Assembly (NCBI GenBank): GCA_016209105.1 | Contig: JACQWR010000006.1 | Span: 124,001 to 188,000 of the forward strand | Source of the DNA: Deltaproteobacteria bacterium | GTDB lineage: Bacteria; Desulfobacterota; Syntrophia; Syntrophales; JACQWR01 | DNA length: 64,000 bases | Reading direction: 5' to 3' | Shown: positions 34,506 through 43,337 of the stretch, piece by piece | How positions within the stretch are numbered: position 1 is the stretch's first letter | Layout of the letters: every line of letters starts with the position of its first letter | Position numbers and translations under genes: made by a program | The notes under the pieces: model-generated | What the model was told of the DNA's origin: nothing | Database searches by the model: none | Seen by the model: only the letters and a program-made list of their open reading frames with translations

Positions 34506-36751
34506 TCTCCGCTCTTATACCCACACTCCTTCTTGCTGCAGGCCTTGTACGCTCCCTTGGCCCGGGAATACTTCTCAACGAGAAACGGCATGCCGCACTG
34601 GGGACATTTTCCCGCTACCGGCCTGTCCCACATGGCGTAGGTGCACTGGGGATAGTTTGAGCAACTGAAAAAGATTTTTCCTTTTTTGGTTTTCTTCTCC
34701 GAGAGGAATCCGCCGCAGCCTTCTTCCGGACACGATATTCCCAGACTGAACGGCATGGTATTTTTGCATTCGGGATAGCCGGAGCATCCCAGAAACCTGC
34801 CGAATTTCCCCTGTTTCACCACCATGTTCTTGCCGCACTTGCTGCACAGCGTATCTGTTGCTTCAACAGCGGCGGGGCTGATCCCCCCCTGATCGTCTTG
34901 CTTGATGTTTGCGGTATTCTTGCAGTCCGGGTAATTGGAGCAGGCGATGAATTTGCCGTTCCTCCCCCACTTGATTATCATAGGGTTGCCGCATTTCTCG
35001 CAGACGAGGTCCGTGGGGGTTTCTTCCCGCTTGACGTTCCTCATATCCTTCTTGGCCTTATTCAGGTCCTTCTCAAAGGGGGCGTAAAAGTCTTTCAGGG
35101 TGTCGTTCCTTTTTATTTTTCCCGCCTCGATCATGTCCAGCTTGGTTTCCATGGAGGCGGTAAAGGAGATATCCAGGATACTCGGGAAATTTTTCACCAG
35201 GAGCTCCGTGATCAGTATGCCCAGATCGGTGGGATGGAGCTTTCCTTTTTCCAGTCGCACATAGTCCCTGTCCTGAATGGTGGAGAGAATCGCGGCGTAG
35301 GTGCTGGGACGCCCGATGCCTTCTTCTTCCAGTTTCCGTACCAGGGAGGCCTCCGAGTAGCGGGGCGGCGGCTGGGTAAATTTCTGGTCCGGTTTCAGCG
35401 AGACAAGCTCCAGCGCTTCGCCTTCGGAAACGGGGGGCATGATTTTCCCCAGGTCGTTTTCTTCGCCGTTGCCGTTGTCCTCCTTGCCTTCCGTATAGAC
35501 AATGGTGAAACCGGAGAATTTCAAGACCGAACCTTGGGCGCGGAAGAGGTACGCTCCCGCTGCAATGTCTATGGTCATCTGATCGTAGAGGGCCGGATTC
35601 ATCTGGCTGGCTACAAAACGGTTCCAGATGAGCTGGTAGAGCCGGAACTGATCATTGCTCAGGAAGGACTTGATGTCCTGCGGCTTGTAATTCATGGATG
35701 CGGGCCGGATCGCTTCGTGGGCGTCCTGTGCCGAATCCGATGTCTTGAAGACGCGCGGTTTGGGGGGCAGGTAGGCCGGGTCATAATTGCCTCTGATGTA
35801 ATCCCGCGCCTCCTTGAGGGCGTCCGCGGCGATGCGGACGGAGTCGGTCCGCATATAGGTGATGAGCCCCACGGGCCCTTCCTTTCCCAGTTCGATCCCC
35901 TCGTAGAGCTTCTGCGCCACGCTCATGGTCTTCTTCGCGGAAAAATGGAGCCACCGGAATGCCTCCTGCTGGAGCTTGCTGGTGGTAAAGGGCGGCAGGG
36001 AGGATTTTTTTACCTCTTTTTTCTCCACCCGCGCCACGATGAAGGGGAGCGACTTGAGCGCCGCCACGACCTTGCCAGCATTTGCTTCATTGCCGATCTT
36101 CGCTTTTTTCCCCTCTATCTTGATGAGCCGCGCCTCAAAATCAGGCGGATTTGCGCCGTGGAGCACGGCGTTTATATTCCAGAACTCCTCCGGGACGAAT
36201 TTGCGGATTTCCTCCTCACGGTCGCAAATTATCCTTACCGCCACGGACTGGACACGGCCGGCGCTCAAGCCCCTTTTTACCTTATCCCAAAGAATGGGAC
36301 TGATCTGGTATCCCACGAGCCGATCCAGGATGCGCCTCGTCTGCTGGGCTTCGTACTTGTTGAAATCGAGTTCGCGCGGGTGTTTGATAGCCTCCAGGAT
36401 GGTATTTTTCGTCAGGTCGTTGAAGAGGACGCGGTGTATGCTTTTGCCCTTTGTGCCCACTTCCTCGGCGATATGCCAGGCAATTGCCTCTCCTTCGCGG
36501 TCCGGGTCGGGCGCCAGGTAGATATGGTCGGCTTTTTTTGCCGCCTTCTTCAGTTCGGCGATGACTTTTTTCTTGCTCTCGATGACATTGTAGGTCGGTT
36601 CAAAATTGTTTTCCGGATCAATGCCCAGGGTGCTTTTGGGGAGATCCTTGATATGCCCCACGGATGCCCTCACATCAAAATTCGGGCCCACGTATTTCAT
36701 GATGGTCCGGACCTTTGTGGGTGATTCGACGATGATTAATGAATCCGACAT
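34502..36751 (-). CDS. topA: DNA topoisomerase I with four zinc-binding modules
   Basis: A 749-residue type IA topoisomerase. The TOPRIM domain is at the start (SLIIVESPTKVRTIMKYVG, then APDPDREGEAIAWHI). The catalytic tyrosine lies in GPVGLITYMRTDSVR, and PPPRYSEASLVRKLEEEGIGRPSTYA is strongly conserved. Four C-terminal CxxC zinc modules follow (CEKCGNPMI, CSKCGKNMV, CPEEGCGGFL, CPQCGMPFL), which bind DNA. It relaxes negative supercoils in the nucleoid. It starts nine bases after dprA, which suggests co-transcription. Its stop codon is inside an inverted-repeat element, so its 3' end may have been reshaped by insertion. Confidence 0.97.
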   Translation of the reverse strand: MSDSLIIVESPTKVRTIMKYVGPNFDVRASVGHIKDLPKSTLGIDPENNFEPTYNVIESKKKVIAELKKAAKKADHIYLAPDPDREGEAIAWHIAEEVGTKGKSIHRVLFNDLTKNTILEAIKHPRELDFNKYEAQQTRRILDRLVGYQISPILWDKVKRGLSAGRVQSVAVRIICDREEEIRKFVPEEFWNINAVLHGANPPDFEARLIKIEGKKAKIGNEANAGKVVAALKSLPFIVARVEKKEVKKSSLPPFTTSKLQQEAFRWLHFSAKKTMSVAQKLYEGIELGKEGPVGLITYMRTDSVRIAADALKEARDYIRGNYDPAYLPPKPRVFKTSDSAQDAHEAIRPASMNYKPQDIKSFLSNDQFRLYQLIWNRFVASQMNPALYDQMTIDIAAGAYLFRAQGSVLKFSGFTIVYTEGKEDNGNGEENDLGKIMPPVSEGEALELVSLKPDQKFTQPPPRYSEASLVRKLEEEGIGRPSTYAAILSTIQDRDYVRLEKGKLHPTDLGILITELLVKNFPSILDISFTASMETKLDMIEAGKIKRNDTLKDFYAPFEKDLNKAKKDMRNVKREETPTDLVCEKCGNPMIIKWGRNGKFIACSNYPDCKNTANIKQDDQGGISPAAVEATDTLCSKCGKNMVVKQGKFGRFLGCSGYPECKNTMPFSLGISCPEEGCGGFLSEKKTKKGKIFFSCSNYPQCTYAMWDRPVAGKCPQCGMPFLVEKYSRAKGAYKACSKKECGYKSGE

Positions 36752-36760
36752 AATTGCTGT

Positions 36761-37912
36761 TTACTCCTTTTTGCGTATATACAGTTTACCCGGCAGTTGC
36801 CTTATGAGTCCCCGTAATTCCATATTCAACAGGAAACCTTGAATCTCACCGGCCTTAAAACCCGTTGCAGCGATGAGCCCGTCCACGCTCACCGGTTTTG
36901 CCGAGATAAGTTGCAAGAGCGTATTTTCCTCGTTGCCGTTTATGACCGTTCCGGGCACGGAGGGCGGTATTTTTGTCTCCGCGCCCTTCTGCTGATGCAT
37001 CGTTTCCGCCGAGGCGGCTTTCATCCGCAGACGGCTTTTTATGCGGGGGATGACCTCCTCAAGGATGTCATCTGTGTTTTCGACCAGTTTTGCCCCTTCC
37101 TTTAATAATTTGTTTGTCCCCTTGGAACCGGCGGCGTCAATGCTGCCCGGTACGGCGAATACCTCTCTGCCCTGTTCCAGGGCGATCCTGGCCGTAATCA
37201 GGGATCCGCTTTTATAGCCGGCCTCCACAACCACCACACCGAGGGAGATGCCGCTTATTATCCTGTTTCGTGCCGGGAAATTCGGTCCGTTCGGAGGCGT
37301 GCCGAAGGGAAATTCCGTAATAATGGCGCCATGGGCGGCGATTTCTTCAAAAAGCTTTTCATTCTCCGGGGGATAGACAATATCTGCCCCGCATCCCAGG
37401 ACGGCAATCGTTCTCCCCTTGCCGGCCAGGGCTCCCCGGTGAGCCGCCGCGTCTATGCCCCGGGCCAGGCCGCTCACCGTGGTAATGCCCTTCAGGGCAA
37501 GTTCGCGGCAGAGCCTCTCCGTCGAGAACGTGCCGTAAGTGCTGGCCATCCTTGAGCCTACAACGGCAATGTTGATATCGTTCCCATCAAGTTGCCCCCG
37601 CACGTAAAGAAACGGCGGAAAATCGTATATGTTCAGGAGATCCTGCGGGTACAGGGGATCCCGGCACGTGATGATGGAGACGTTCAATCTGCCGGCGCGT
37701 TCGATCTCCTTTTCCATTTCCCGCCAGCCGGTAAATGCTTTAATAGCGGCCGCAGTTTTCGGGCCGATACCTGTAATCATTCTCAACGTATGGGCGGAGG
37801 AGCGGAATACTTCCTGCGGCGAACCGACGGCGTCCAGCAGGGTTTTAAAGTTCACATTCCCAACGCCTTCGATCTGCCTGAGGGCAAGCCAGTATTTAAG
37901 GTCGTCTTGCAT
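36761..37912 (-). CDS. dprA: DNA-processing protein DprA/Smf
   Basis: A 383-residue DprA. The N-terminal helix-hairpin-helix (KYWLALRQIEGVGNVNF, MITGIGPKTAAAIKAF) is followed by the extended Rossmann core (VVGSRMASTYG, VSGLARGIDAAAHRGAL, VLGCGADIVYPPEN, FPARNRIISG, GSLITARIALEQGREVFAVPG). A small winged-helix-like C-terminal domain ends it (LIAATGFKAGEIQGFLLNMELRGLI). DprA loads RecA on incoming single-stranded DNA during transformation. Presence in a non-model anaerobe does not by itself prove competence. A sigma-70-type promoter is readable upstream. Confidence 0.96.
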   Translation of the reverse strand: MQDDLKYWLALRQIEGVGNVNFKTLLDAVGSPQEVFRSSAHTLRMITGIGPKTAAAIKAFTGWREMEKEIERAGRLNVSIITCRDPLYPQDLLNIYDFPPFLYVRGQLDGNDINIAVVGSRMASTYGTFSTERLCRELALKGITTVSGLARGIDAAAHRGALAGKGRTIAVLGCGADIVYPPENEKLFEEIAAHGAIITEFPFGTPPNGPNFPARNRIISGISLGVVVVEAGYKSGSLITARIALEQGREVFAVPGSIDAAGSKGTNKLLKEGAKLVENTDDILEEVIPRIKSRLRMKAASAETMHQQKGAETKIPPSVPGTVINGNEENTLLQLISAKPVSVDGLIAATGFKAGEIQGFLLNMELRGLIRQLPGKLYIRKKE

Positions 37913-37958
37913 CGTTTTCGGGGAGTGCCTGATTCACTACCGGGAAAATTTTCGGCAC

Positions 37959-37986
37959 GATATATCGGATAAACAGGGGGTGTCAA
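37959..37986 (-). promoter_or_regulatory. Sigma-70-type promoter of dprA-topA-trmFO
   Basis: On the minus strand, an exact TTGACA (37986-37981), a 16-base spacer and TATATC (37964-37959) lie about 45 bases before the dprA start. The -10 box is weak (four of six). Confidence 0.6.
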
Positions 37987-38062
37987 GTCTTTTTGCCGTA
38001 AAAACCATTGCGTTCTTTGCGGCTTTGGGTTAGGAGAAGCTCGTTTGTGAAAGGGAATCACG

Positions 38063-39802
38063 ATGGAGAGAAGAATTCATAACGCGATTATTACTGCCCT
38101 TCTGCTCGTGTCGTTTGTATTTTCTCTCACCCCGACCGCGCGCGGAGAAATGCCGCGGGAAACCAAAGGGGGAAGAAAAGTCGACGCGATGGACCTGTCT
38201 CAGACGCCCTTCCGGCAGGATGCGATTAAACCGGTCCTTACCGTGGCGCCGCGGGAAATAAGCCTGGGAGCCATCGGCCCCGGTGAAAGCGCCAACGGCA
38301 TGTTTGCACTGAAGAATCTCGGTTCGGGAAAGCTGAACTGGTCTACTCCCGGCCCGGAAGGATGGGTTTGGCAAGACAATCAGAAACTGTCCGGCGCCAT
38401 GGAAGGGGTCCCCGATTACCTGCGAGTCTCCCTCAAGTCTCTTGGTGAGGTTACTACGGAGGGGAAAATAAAAACGAAGCACGCGCTCTATCCTATGCAG
38501 CTGACCCTTGAAGCCTACGGCGATACAATTGTCTGTCAGAAAGACTTGGCGCCCGGGACGTACCGGGAGGTAATCAAGCTCGCTTCAACGGGGGGAGCAA
38601 GATCAATTTTTCTTGCCTTTCAGGTGGTGGAAGCGGAAGCCAGGTCGTTGATCAGTCTGGAACCGCTGCGGGTGGACTTCGGATCTGTCGTTATCGGCAA
38701 GCAGGTTACCAAGCAAGTAAGATTGACCAACAAAGGCAAAGAGCCGATTACCTGGCGGGCGGCTGTTTCGGGCGCCCGCAGAGCGGACCCTGCTGCTCCG
38801 GTCAGAACGGGGAGATACGTATCTTTCCTGAACGAGGAGATCAAAGGCCGGGGCGGTTATGTACCGCCGGCTCACCTGAAGGATATGCTGGAGTTGTCGG
38901 GCAAGGCCTCAGAGGACAACGGCTATCCTTCCTTCTCTGGAGCAAACAGCAGCATGAAATACCGGTTCTGGGGAACGGGCATAACCCTCTACCTGTGGAA
39001 TGTCCCGGACGGGGGCAATCTGGCGGTTTATATGGATGAACAGTTCGTGCATGTTTATAACTGCTATGCCGAGCAGAAAGAGGAAGTGGAATTTCCCGTA
39101 GCGGATATCCTGGCGGACGGGCCCCATACCATGACCCTTGTCAGTGATGGCGGCCGTGTCTTGATAGAGGGAATCCGGATAAACGGTCATGATGCGAGCC
39201 GGGGAAACATGGGCTGGATCAGGGTATATCCCAACACGGGCATGACAACCCGGGAAACGGATTATGTGAATATTGCTATCAGCACGCAGAATCTTAACCC
39301 CGGCGTTTATGGCGACGATATTGTTTTCAGTTCCGACCGAGGCGATGCTGTTGTGGAAGTGGCCATCGAAGTTGCGGCGGAGCAGATCCCGAAAGCTGTA
39401 GACGTCTATCGCTATGTAAAAGGTTCCGACTATCTATACACGACCGATCCCCAAGCGGAGGCAAACAGCCTGCAAATAAGGGGATACAATAAGCAGGGCA
39501 TTGCCTTTCGCCTTTTCAGCCCGGACATGCCCGGCACCACGCCCTTTTTCCGGTGGCATAATCCCCAGCGGGGAGACCACTTTTATTCCTATGATCATAC
39601 GGGCGGGGGCAAATCGTTAAAGGGCTATGTCTTCGAAGGCACGATAGGCAACATTGCGACGTCGCGGCTGACCAATACAAGAGAGCTTTATCGCTGGTTT
39701 AATCAGGTTACCGGGCGCCATTTTTACACCGTCGCCCAGAACGGGGAAGACATGGCCGGGAAAGGATACAAGTTTGACGGGATAGCCGGTTATGTCCGGT
39801 GA
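38063..39802 (+). CDS. Secreted multidomain protein with Ig-like modules and a C-terminal DUF5648-like domain
   Basis: A 579-residue protein with a signal peptide (basic start, then ALLLVSFVFSLTPTARG). Two Ig-like/ASPM-Hydin-type modules are suggested by VAPREISLGAIGPGESANGMF and LRVDFGSVVIGKQVTKQVRL, each followed by NKG or NLG. A central beta-rich part (about 260-370) contains YRFWGTGITLYLWN and NLAVYMDEQFVHVY and may be a carbohydrate- or ligand-binding module. The last ~140 residues (DVYRYVKGSDYLYTTDPQAE, FFRWHNPQRGDHFYSYD, LYRWFNQVTGRHFYTV) resemble DUF5648, a repeat found in secreted bacterial proteins. It is probably periplasmic or extracellular. Binding function is a guess from the folds. 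Confidence 0.75.
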   Translation: MERRIHNAIITALLLVSFVFSLTPTARGEMPRETKGGRKVDAMDLSQTPFRQDAIKPVLTVAPREISLGAIGPGESANGMFALKNLGSGKLNWSTPGPEGWVWQDNQKLSGAMEGVPDYLRVSLKSLGEVTTEGKIKTKHALYPMQLTLEAYGDTIVCQKDLAPGTYREVIKLASTGGARSIFLAFQVVEAEARSLISLEPLRVDFGSVVIGKQVTKQVRLTNKGKEPITWRAAVSGARRADPAAPVRTGRYVSFLNEEIKGRGGYVPPAHLKDMLELSGKASEDNGYPSFSGANSSMKYRFWGTGITLYLWNVPDGGNLAVYMDEQFVHVYNCYAEQKEEVEFPVADILADGPHTMTLVSDGGRVLIEGIRINGHDASRGNMGWIRVYPNTGMTTRETDYVNIAISTQNLNPGVYGDDIVFSSDRGDAVVEVAIEVAAEQIPKAVDVYRYVKGSDYLYTTDPQAEANSLQIRGYNKQGIAFRLFSPDMPGTTPFFRWHNPQRGDHFYSYDHTGGGKSLKGYVFEGTIGNIATSRLTNTRELYRWFNQVTGRHFYTVAQNGEDMAGKGYKFDGIAGYVR

Positions 39803-39824
39803 TGGGGGGCGCCCGTATTTGGTC

Positions 39825-39853
39825 TTGACAAAATATTTCCGAGAGGCTATTAA
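39825..39853 (+). promoter_or_regulatory. Sigma-70 promoter of the tRNA cluster
   Basis: An exact TTGACA (39825-39830), a 17-base spacer and TATTAA (39848-39853). The first tRNA begins 27 bases after the -10 box. Confidence 0.88.
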
Positions 39854-39879
39854 CCCCGCTTACGCAAGAAGCGGCGATT

Positions 39880-39956
39880 GCGCCTGTAGCTCAGCTGGAT
39901 AGAGCAACGGATTTCTAATCCGTCGGTCCCGGGTTCGAATCCCTGCAGGCGTACCA
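39880..39956 (+). tRNA. tRNA-Arg (anticodon TCT)
   Basis: A 77-base cloverleaf with encoded CCA. The acceptor GCGCCTG pairs with CAGGCGT. The anticodon stem ACGGA/TCCGT closes the loop TTTCTAA, giving anticodon TCT, which reads AGA. The T-arm contains GGTTCGAAT. Confidence 0.97.
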
Positions 39957-39964
39957 TACATTAT

Positions 39965-40042
39965 GGTGGGTGTAGCTCAAATGGTTAGAGTGCCGGGTTG
40001 TGGCCCCGGAGGTTGAGGGTTCAAGTCCCTTCACTCACCCCA
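39965..40042 (+). tRNA. tRNA-His (anticodon GTG)
   Basis: The acceptor GTGGGTG pairs with CACTCAC, with an extra G at position -1 (39965) opposite C73, as histidine tRNAs require. The anticodon is GTG in the loop TTGTGGC. CCA is encoded. Confidence 0.97.
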
Positions 40043-40068
40043 TGCAATTATATAGTGGTAAAGAATGC

Positions 40069-40145
40069 GCGCCCGTAGCTCAGCTGGATAGAGTCGCAGA
40101 CTTCGAATCTGTTGGTCGTAGGTTCGAATCCTACCGGGCGTACCA
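40069..40145 (+). tRNA. tRNA-Arg (anticodon TCG)
   Basis: A 77-base cloverleaf with encoded CCA. Anticodon stem GCAGA/TCTGT with loop CTTCGAA gives anticodon TCG, which reads CGA. The acceptor GCGCCCG pairs with CGGGCGT. Confidence 0.95.
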
Positions 40146-40170
40146 TATAAAAGACATAGCAGGAACGTGT

Positions 40171-40246
40171 GGGCCCTTAGCTCAGCTGGTAGAGCAACTG
40201 ACTCTTAATCAGTAGGTTGCCGGTTCGATCCCGGCAGGGCTCACCA
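40171..40246 (+). tRNA. tRNA-Lys (anticodon CTT)
   Basis: A 76-base cloverleaf with encoded CCA. Anticodon stem ACTGA/TCAGT with loop CTCTTAA gives anticodon CTT. The acceptor GGGCCCT pairs with AGGGCTC. Confidence 0.97.
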
Positions 40247-40262
40247 AAAAATTCCAGGGAAG

Positions 40263-40292
40263 GGGCTGCGGGAAAATACCGCAGCCCTTTTT
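40263..40292 (+). terminator. Rho-independent terminator of the tRNA cluster
   Basis: A perfect 9-bp stem, GGGCTGCGG (40263-40271) and CCGCAGCCC (40279-40287), with loop GAAAATA, then TTTTTC. It lies 17 bases after tRNA-Lys. Confidence 0.95.
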
Positions 40293-40585
40293 CTTTCTGT
40301 TGTTCTCTCTCCATCCGCGCCCCGCGTTTTCGCTGGCGAGGAAAGACTGCTTATTTTCTGACCCGAGGGGACATTTGCGTCTTCCTGAAAGCGTTGAACC
40401 GATACAATTCCTTTATGGAGTAGATTTATAAAGCAAATCATGATAGTAAGTCCAAGAATAGGGGCGCTCCTTTCTGCTGAGAATAAAAAGATTTATTCCC
40501 TATGCAGGCGGTGCCCATTTCTTCATTTCAACATGAGAAACGATAGGCTGCCGGATCATAACGACTGGTTGGTCTGTCCCTATAT
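40293..40585. other. Spacer before the acyl-CoA synthetase fusion gene
   Basis: No gene, repeat or clear promoter is recognised in these ~290 bases. The region presumably contains the promoter of the following gene, but I see no convincing -35/-10 pair and no strong ribosome site at its start. Confidence 0.5.
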
Positions 40586-43273
40586 GTGTTGAACATTAAA
40601 GCGATGTCCCCTATGAGAACAATTCTCAACCCCAAAACCATTGCCCTCATTGGCGCCACGGAGAGAGAGAACTCGTTTGCACGGGTAGTTCTGGAAAACT
40701 TGCTTCACTCAAAAGACAGGACTGTCTATCCGGTGAACCCGGGCAGAAAATCTATTCTGGGCCTTACGTGCTATCCCACGGTGGAGGATATCCCTGAGCA
40801 CGTTGATCTGGCATTTATCGTCACCCGCGCGGACAGGGTTCCCGGGTTTGTTGAGGCCTGTGGAAAAGTTGGTGTTGGCGGCATCATAATAGCCTCTTCT
40901 GGCTTCCGTGAGACCGGTCCCCACGGTAAGTCCCTGGAGGACAGGCTCATCGAAGTCGGGAAAAAATACGGGGTGCGGATCATCGGCCCCAATTCCATGG
41001 GCATCATCAGACCGAACGAAAACCTGAACACCGCTATCGTACATACCAATCTAAAAAAAGGGAAGATTGCCTTCGTTTCCCAGAGCGAGGCCTTTGGCAG
41101 GACATTGCTTGACTGGGGGGTCAGCGCCCATATAGGTTTCAGCATGTTTGCCTCACTCGGCTCCATGATTGATGTTGATTTTGCCGATCTGATTGATTTT
41201 CTGGGTGAAGACCCCCATACGAAAAACATCATGATCTATATTGAGGAGAGTATCGGGCCGGTAAAGAAATTTATCAGCGCGGCAAAGGGGGTTGCCCGGA
41301 ACAAGCCTCTTATCGTCCTCAAACCCGCTTTACCCGAGCCGGAACAGGTTGATGCCCACACACATACGGGGATGCTTGCCGATACTGAGCACGTTTATGA
41401 TGCAGTATTCCGGAGAATCGGTGTTGTACGGGTGGACGGCGCCGCCGATCTCTTCAATGTCGCCGGCATTCTCTCTGCGAAACATCTGCCCGAGGGACCG
41501 AGGCTCCTTATCATCACCAATGCCGGTGGTGTCGGTATCATGGCTGCGAACACCCTGTTAGAGTTCGGTGGAGAGATTGCAGAGCTTTCCGGCGAGACCA
41601 TTGATGAGCTTGACAGGATTCTGCCGCCATACGGGAAAAAGGCAAATCCCCTTGACATACTGAGGGATGCCGATGTGGACAGATTCACCGCCACCATGAA
41701 TATCTGTCTCAAAGACCCAGGCGTGAACGGCGTGCTGATCATCTTTACGCCACAGACAGCGGCTACCCCGGTCGAGCTTGCAGAGGCGGTATCCGATGTC
41801 GCGAAAAATGCATGGAAACCCATCTATACTGCATGGATGGGCGGAAGAGAAGTACAAAAAGGCAGAGAGATTCTTCTTCAAAATAGCATCCCCACCTATG
41901 ACACGCCTGAGGAGGTTGTGAAAACCTTCCTCTATATGTATCGCTACAAGAGGAATCTGGTTCTTCTCTATGAAACCCCTGAGGAACTTCCCATTGACCA
42001 TGCTCCGCCCAATAAAAACCTCAAGGCGTTTATCCGGAAGGCAGCCCATGGAGGCGTAACTGTTTTAACGGAAGCGGACTCCATGAGGTTTTTAACAAAT
42101 TACGGGATACCCGTTCTTAAGGCGCTGACCGTGCAATCCGTCGAAGACGCCGTACGGGCGGCGGAAGAAGTCGGTTATCCTGTTGTGCTCAAGGTCTCTT
42201 CGCCGGACATCATCTACAGAGTGGATGTGGGGGGGGTGGTTACGGGCATTACCTCGGAACAGGAATTACGGGAAGAGTTTGAGAAGCTTAAAAAGAGGGT
42301 GCTGGGGTTGGTTCCTGATGCTCGCATAACAGGCGTTACCGTCCAGAAGATGCTTGAAAAAATCGATTATGAGGTAATCATCGGGTCAAAAAAGGACCCT
42401 ATCTTTGGCTCCGTAATCCTTTTCGGCATGGGTGGTATCGCTCTGCAGATATTTAAAGATTTTTCCATCGGACTGCCGCCCTTAAATCAGACGCTTGCGC
42501 GGAGGCTCATGGAAGAAGCAAAGATATACAAGATGCTGAAAGGTTACCGGAACAAGCCTCCGGCAGACTTACGGCAGCTTGAACAGATTATCGTAAGCTT
42601 CTCCAACCTGATAGTTGATTTTCCTGAAATCGCCGAATGTGACATAAACCCGATTGCCATATCAAACGGCACGGCATATATCCTCGACGCCCGGATTGTG
42701 TTGGACAAGAACTTTCGAGAATCGCCAGTCCCCTACCCTCACCTTGTTATCTCACCCTATCCCTCACGGTATATTGTGCCCTGGAGCGTTTCCGAAAAAG
42801 TATCACTGCTGCTGCGTCCGATTAAACCTGAAGATGCACCCCTCATAGCCGAAATGTATGCCACTATTTCGGACGAGGCTTTTCACGGGCGGTTCTTCCA
42901 GGCCACCAAGAAGGCTTCGCAGGGCATGTGCGAACGGCAATGCAGCATTGATTATGATCGGGAAATGGGGATTGTCGCCGAGACGAAGGAGAACGGTAAA
43001 AAGCGGATCATCGGCATGGGCATGCTCATCACCGAACCTGGCCGGAAAAGCGGCGAGTTTGCCATTCTTGTCCATGACGATTACCAGGGGAAGGGCTTGG
43101 GTTACAAGCTGATTGATATGCTCATCGGCATAGCACAGGAGAAGGGCCTGGAAGAAATATTCGGCATTGTCCTGACAAAGAACAGAAGGATGCTCAATGT
43201 TTGTAAAATGCAGGGGTTTACCGTTGAAAGGCTGCCGGATGGTCTTAGTTCGGTGAAACTGCTTTTAAAATAA
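40586..43273 (+). CDS. NDP-forming acyl-CoA synthetase fused to a GNAT acetyltransferase (Pat/PatZ-like architecture)
   Basis: An 895-residue protein. An N-terminal CoA-binding domain (RTILNPKTIALIGATER) is followed by a succinyl-CoA-ligase-like domain that carries a histidine at the phospho-histidine position (VDAHTHTGMLADT). An ATP-grasp domain (about 490-700) has VVLKVSSPDIIYRVDVGGVV, where family members usually read SPDI.HKSDVGGV. The C-terminal GNAT domain (about 745-890) has FAILVHDDYQGKGLGYKLID. Proteins of this design are protein lysine acetyltransferases (Pat), some of which lost ligase activity; retention of the histidine leaves ligase activity possible here. The start is uncertain: GTG at 40586, or ATG at 40604 or 40613. 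A terminator follows. Confidence 0.88.
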   Translation: MLNIKAMSPMRTILNPKTIALIGATERENSFARVVLENLLHSKDRTVYPVNPGRKSILGLTCYPTVEDIPEHVDLAFIVTRADRVPGFVEACGKVGVGGIIIASSGFRETGPHGKSLEDRLIEVGKKYGVRIIGPNSMGIIRPNENLNTAIVHTNLKKGKIAFVSQSEAFGRTLLDWGVSAHIGFSMFASLGSMIDVDFADLIDFLGEDPHTKNIMIYIEESIGPVKKFISAAKGVARNKPLIVLKPALPEPEQVDAHTHTGMLADTEHVYDAVFRRIGVVRVDGAADLFNVAGILSAKHLPEGPRLLIITNAGGVGIMAANTLLEFGGEIAELSGETIDELDRILPPYGKKANPLDILRDADVDRFTATMNICLKDPGVNGVLIIFTPQTAATPVELAEAVSDVAKNAWKPIYTAWMGGREVQKGREILLQNSIPTYDTPEEVVKTFLYMYRYKRNLVLLYETPEELPIDHAPPNKNLKAFIRKAAHGGVTVLTEADSMRFLTNYGIPVLKALTVQSVEDAVRAAEEVGYPVVLKVSSPDIIYRVDVGGVVTGITSEQELREEFEKLKKRVLGLVPDARITGVTVQKMLEKIDYEVIIGSKKDPIFGSVILFGMGGIALQIFKDFSIGLPPLNQTLARRLMEEAKIYKMLKGYRNKPPADLRQLEQIIVSFSNLIVDFPEIAECDINPIAISNGTAYILDARIVLDKNFRESPVPYPHLVISPYPSRYIVPWSVSEKVSLLLRPIKPEDAPLIAEMYATISDEAFHGRFFQATKKASQGMCERQCSIDYDREMGIVAETKENGKKRIIGMGMLITEPGRKSGEFAILVHDDYQGKGLGYKLIDMLIGIAQEKGLEEIFGIVLTKNRRMLNVCKMQGFTVERLPDGLSSVKLLLK

Positions 43274-43289
43274 CGCGATGAGTAACAGG

Positions 43290-43321
43290 GGGCGTTCCTG
43301 AGGGAACGCCCTTCTTTTTTT
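43290..43321 (+). terminator. Rho-independent terminator of the synthetase fusion gene
   Basis: A perfect 9-bp stem GGGCGTTCC (43290-43298) and GGAACGCCC (43303-43311), loop TGAG, followed by TTCTTTTTTT. Confidence 0.95.
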
Positions 43322-43337
43322 GAGGATAAAACATCCC

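Noticed and set aside
34898-36724. A 608-codon open frame antisense to topA
   Set aside because: It is a shadow of topA in a G+C-rich third-position context; it has no conserved motif and topA is complete and intact on the other strand.
40095-40112. Reading the third tRNA as tRNA-Ser (CGA)
   Set aside because: The stem GCAGA/TCTGT fixes the loop as CTTCGAA, so the anticodon is TCG (Arg), and there is no long variable arm.
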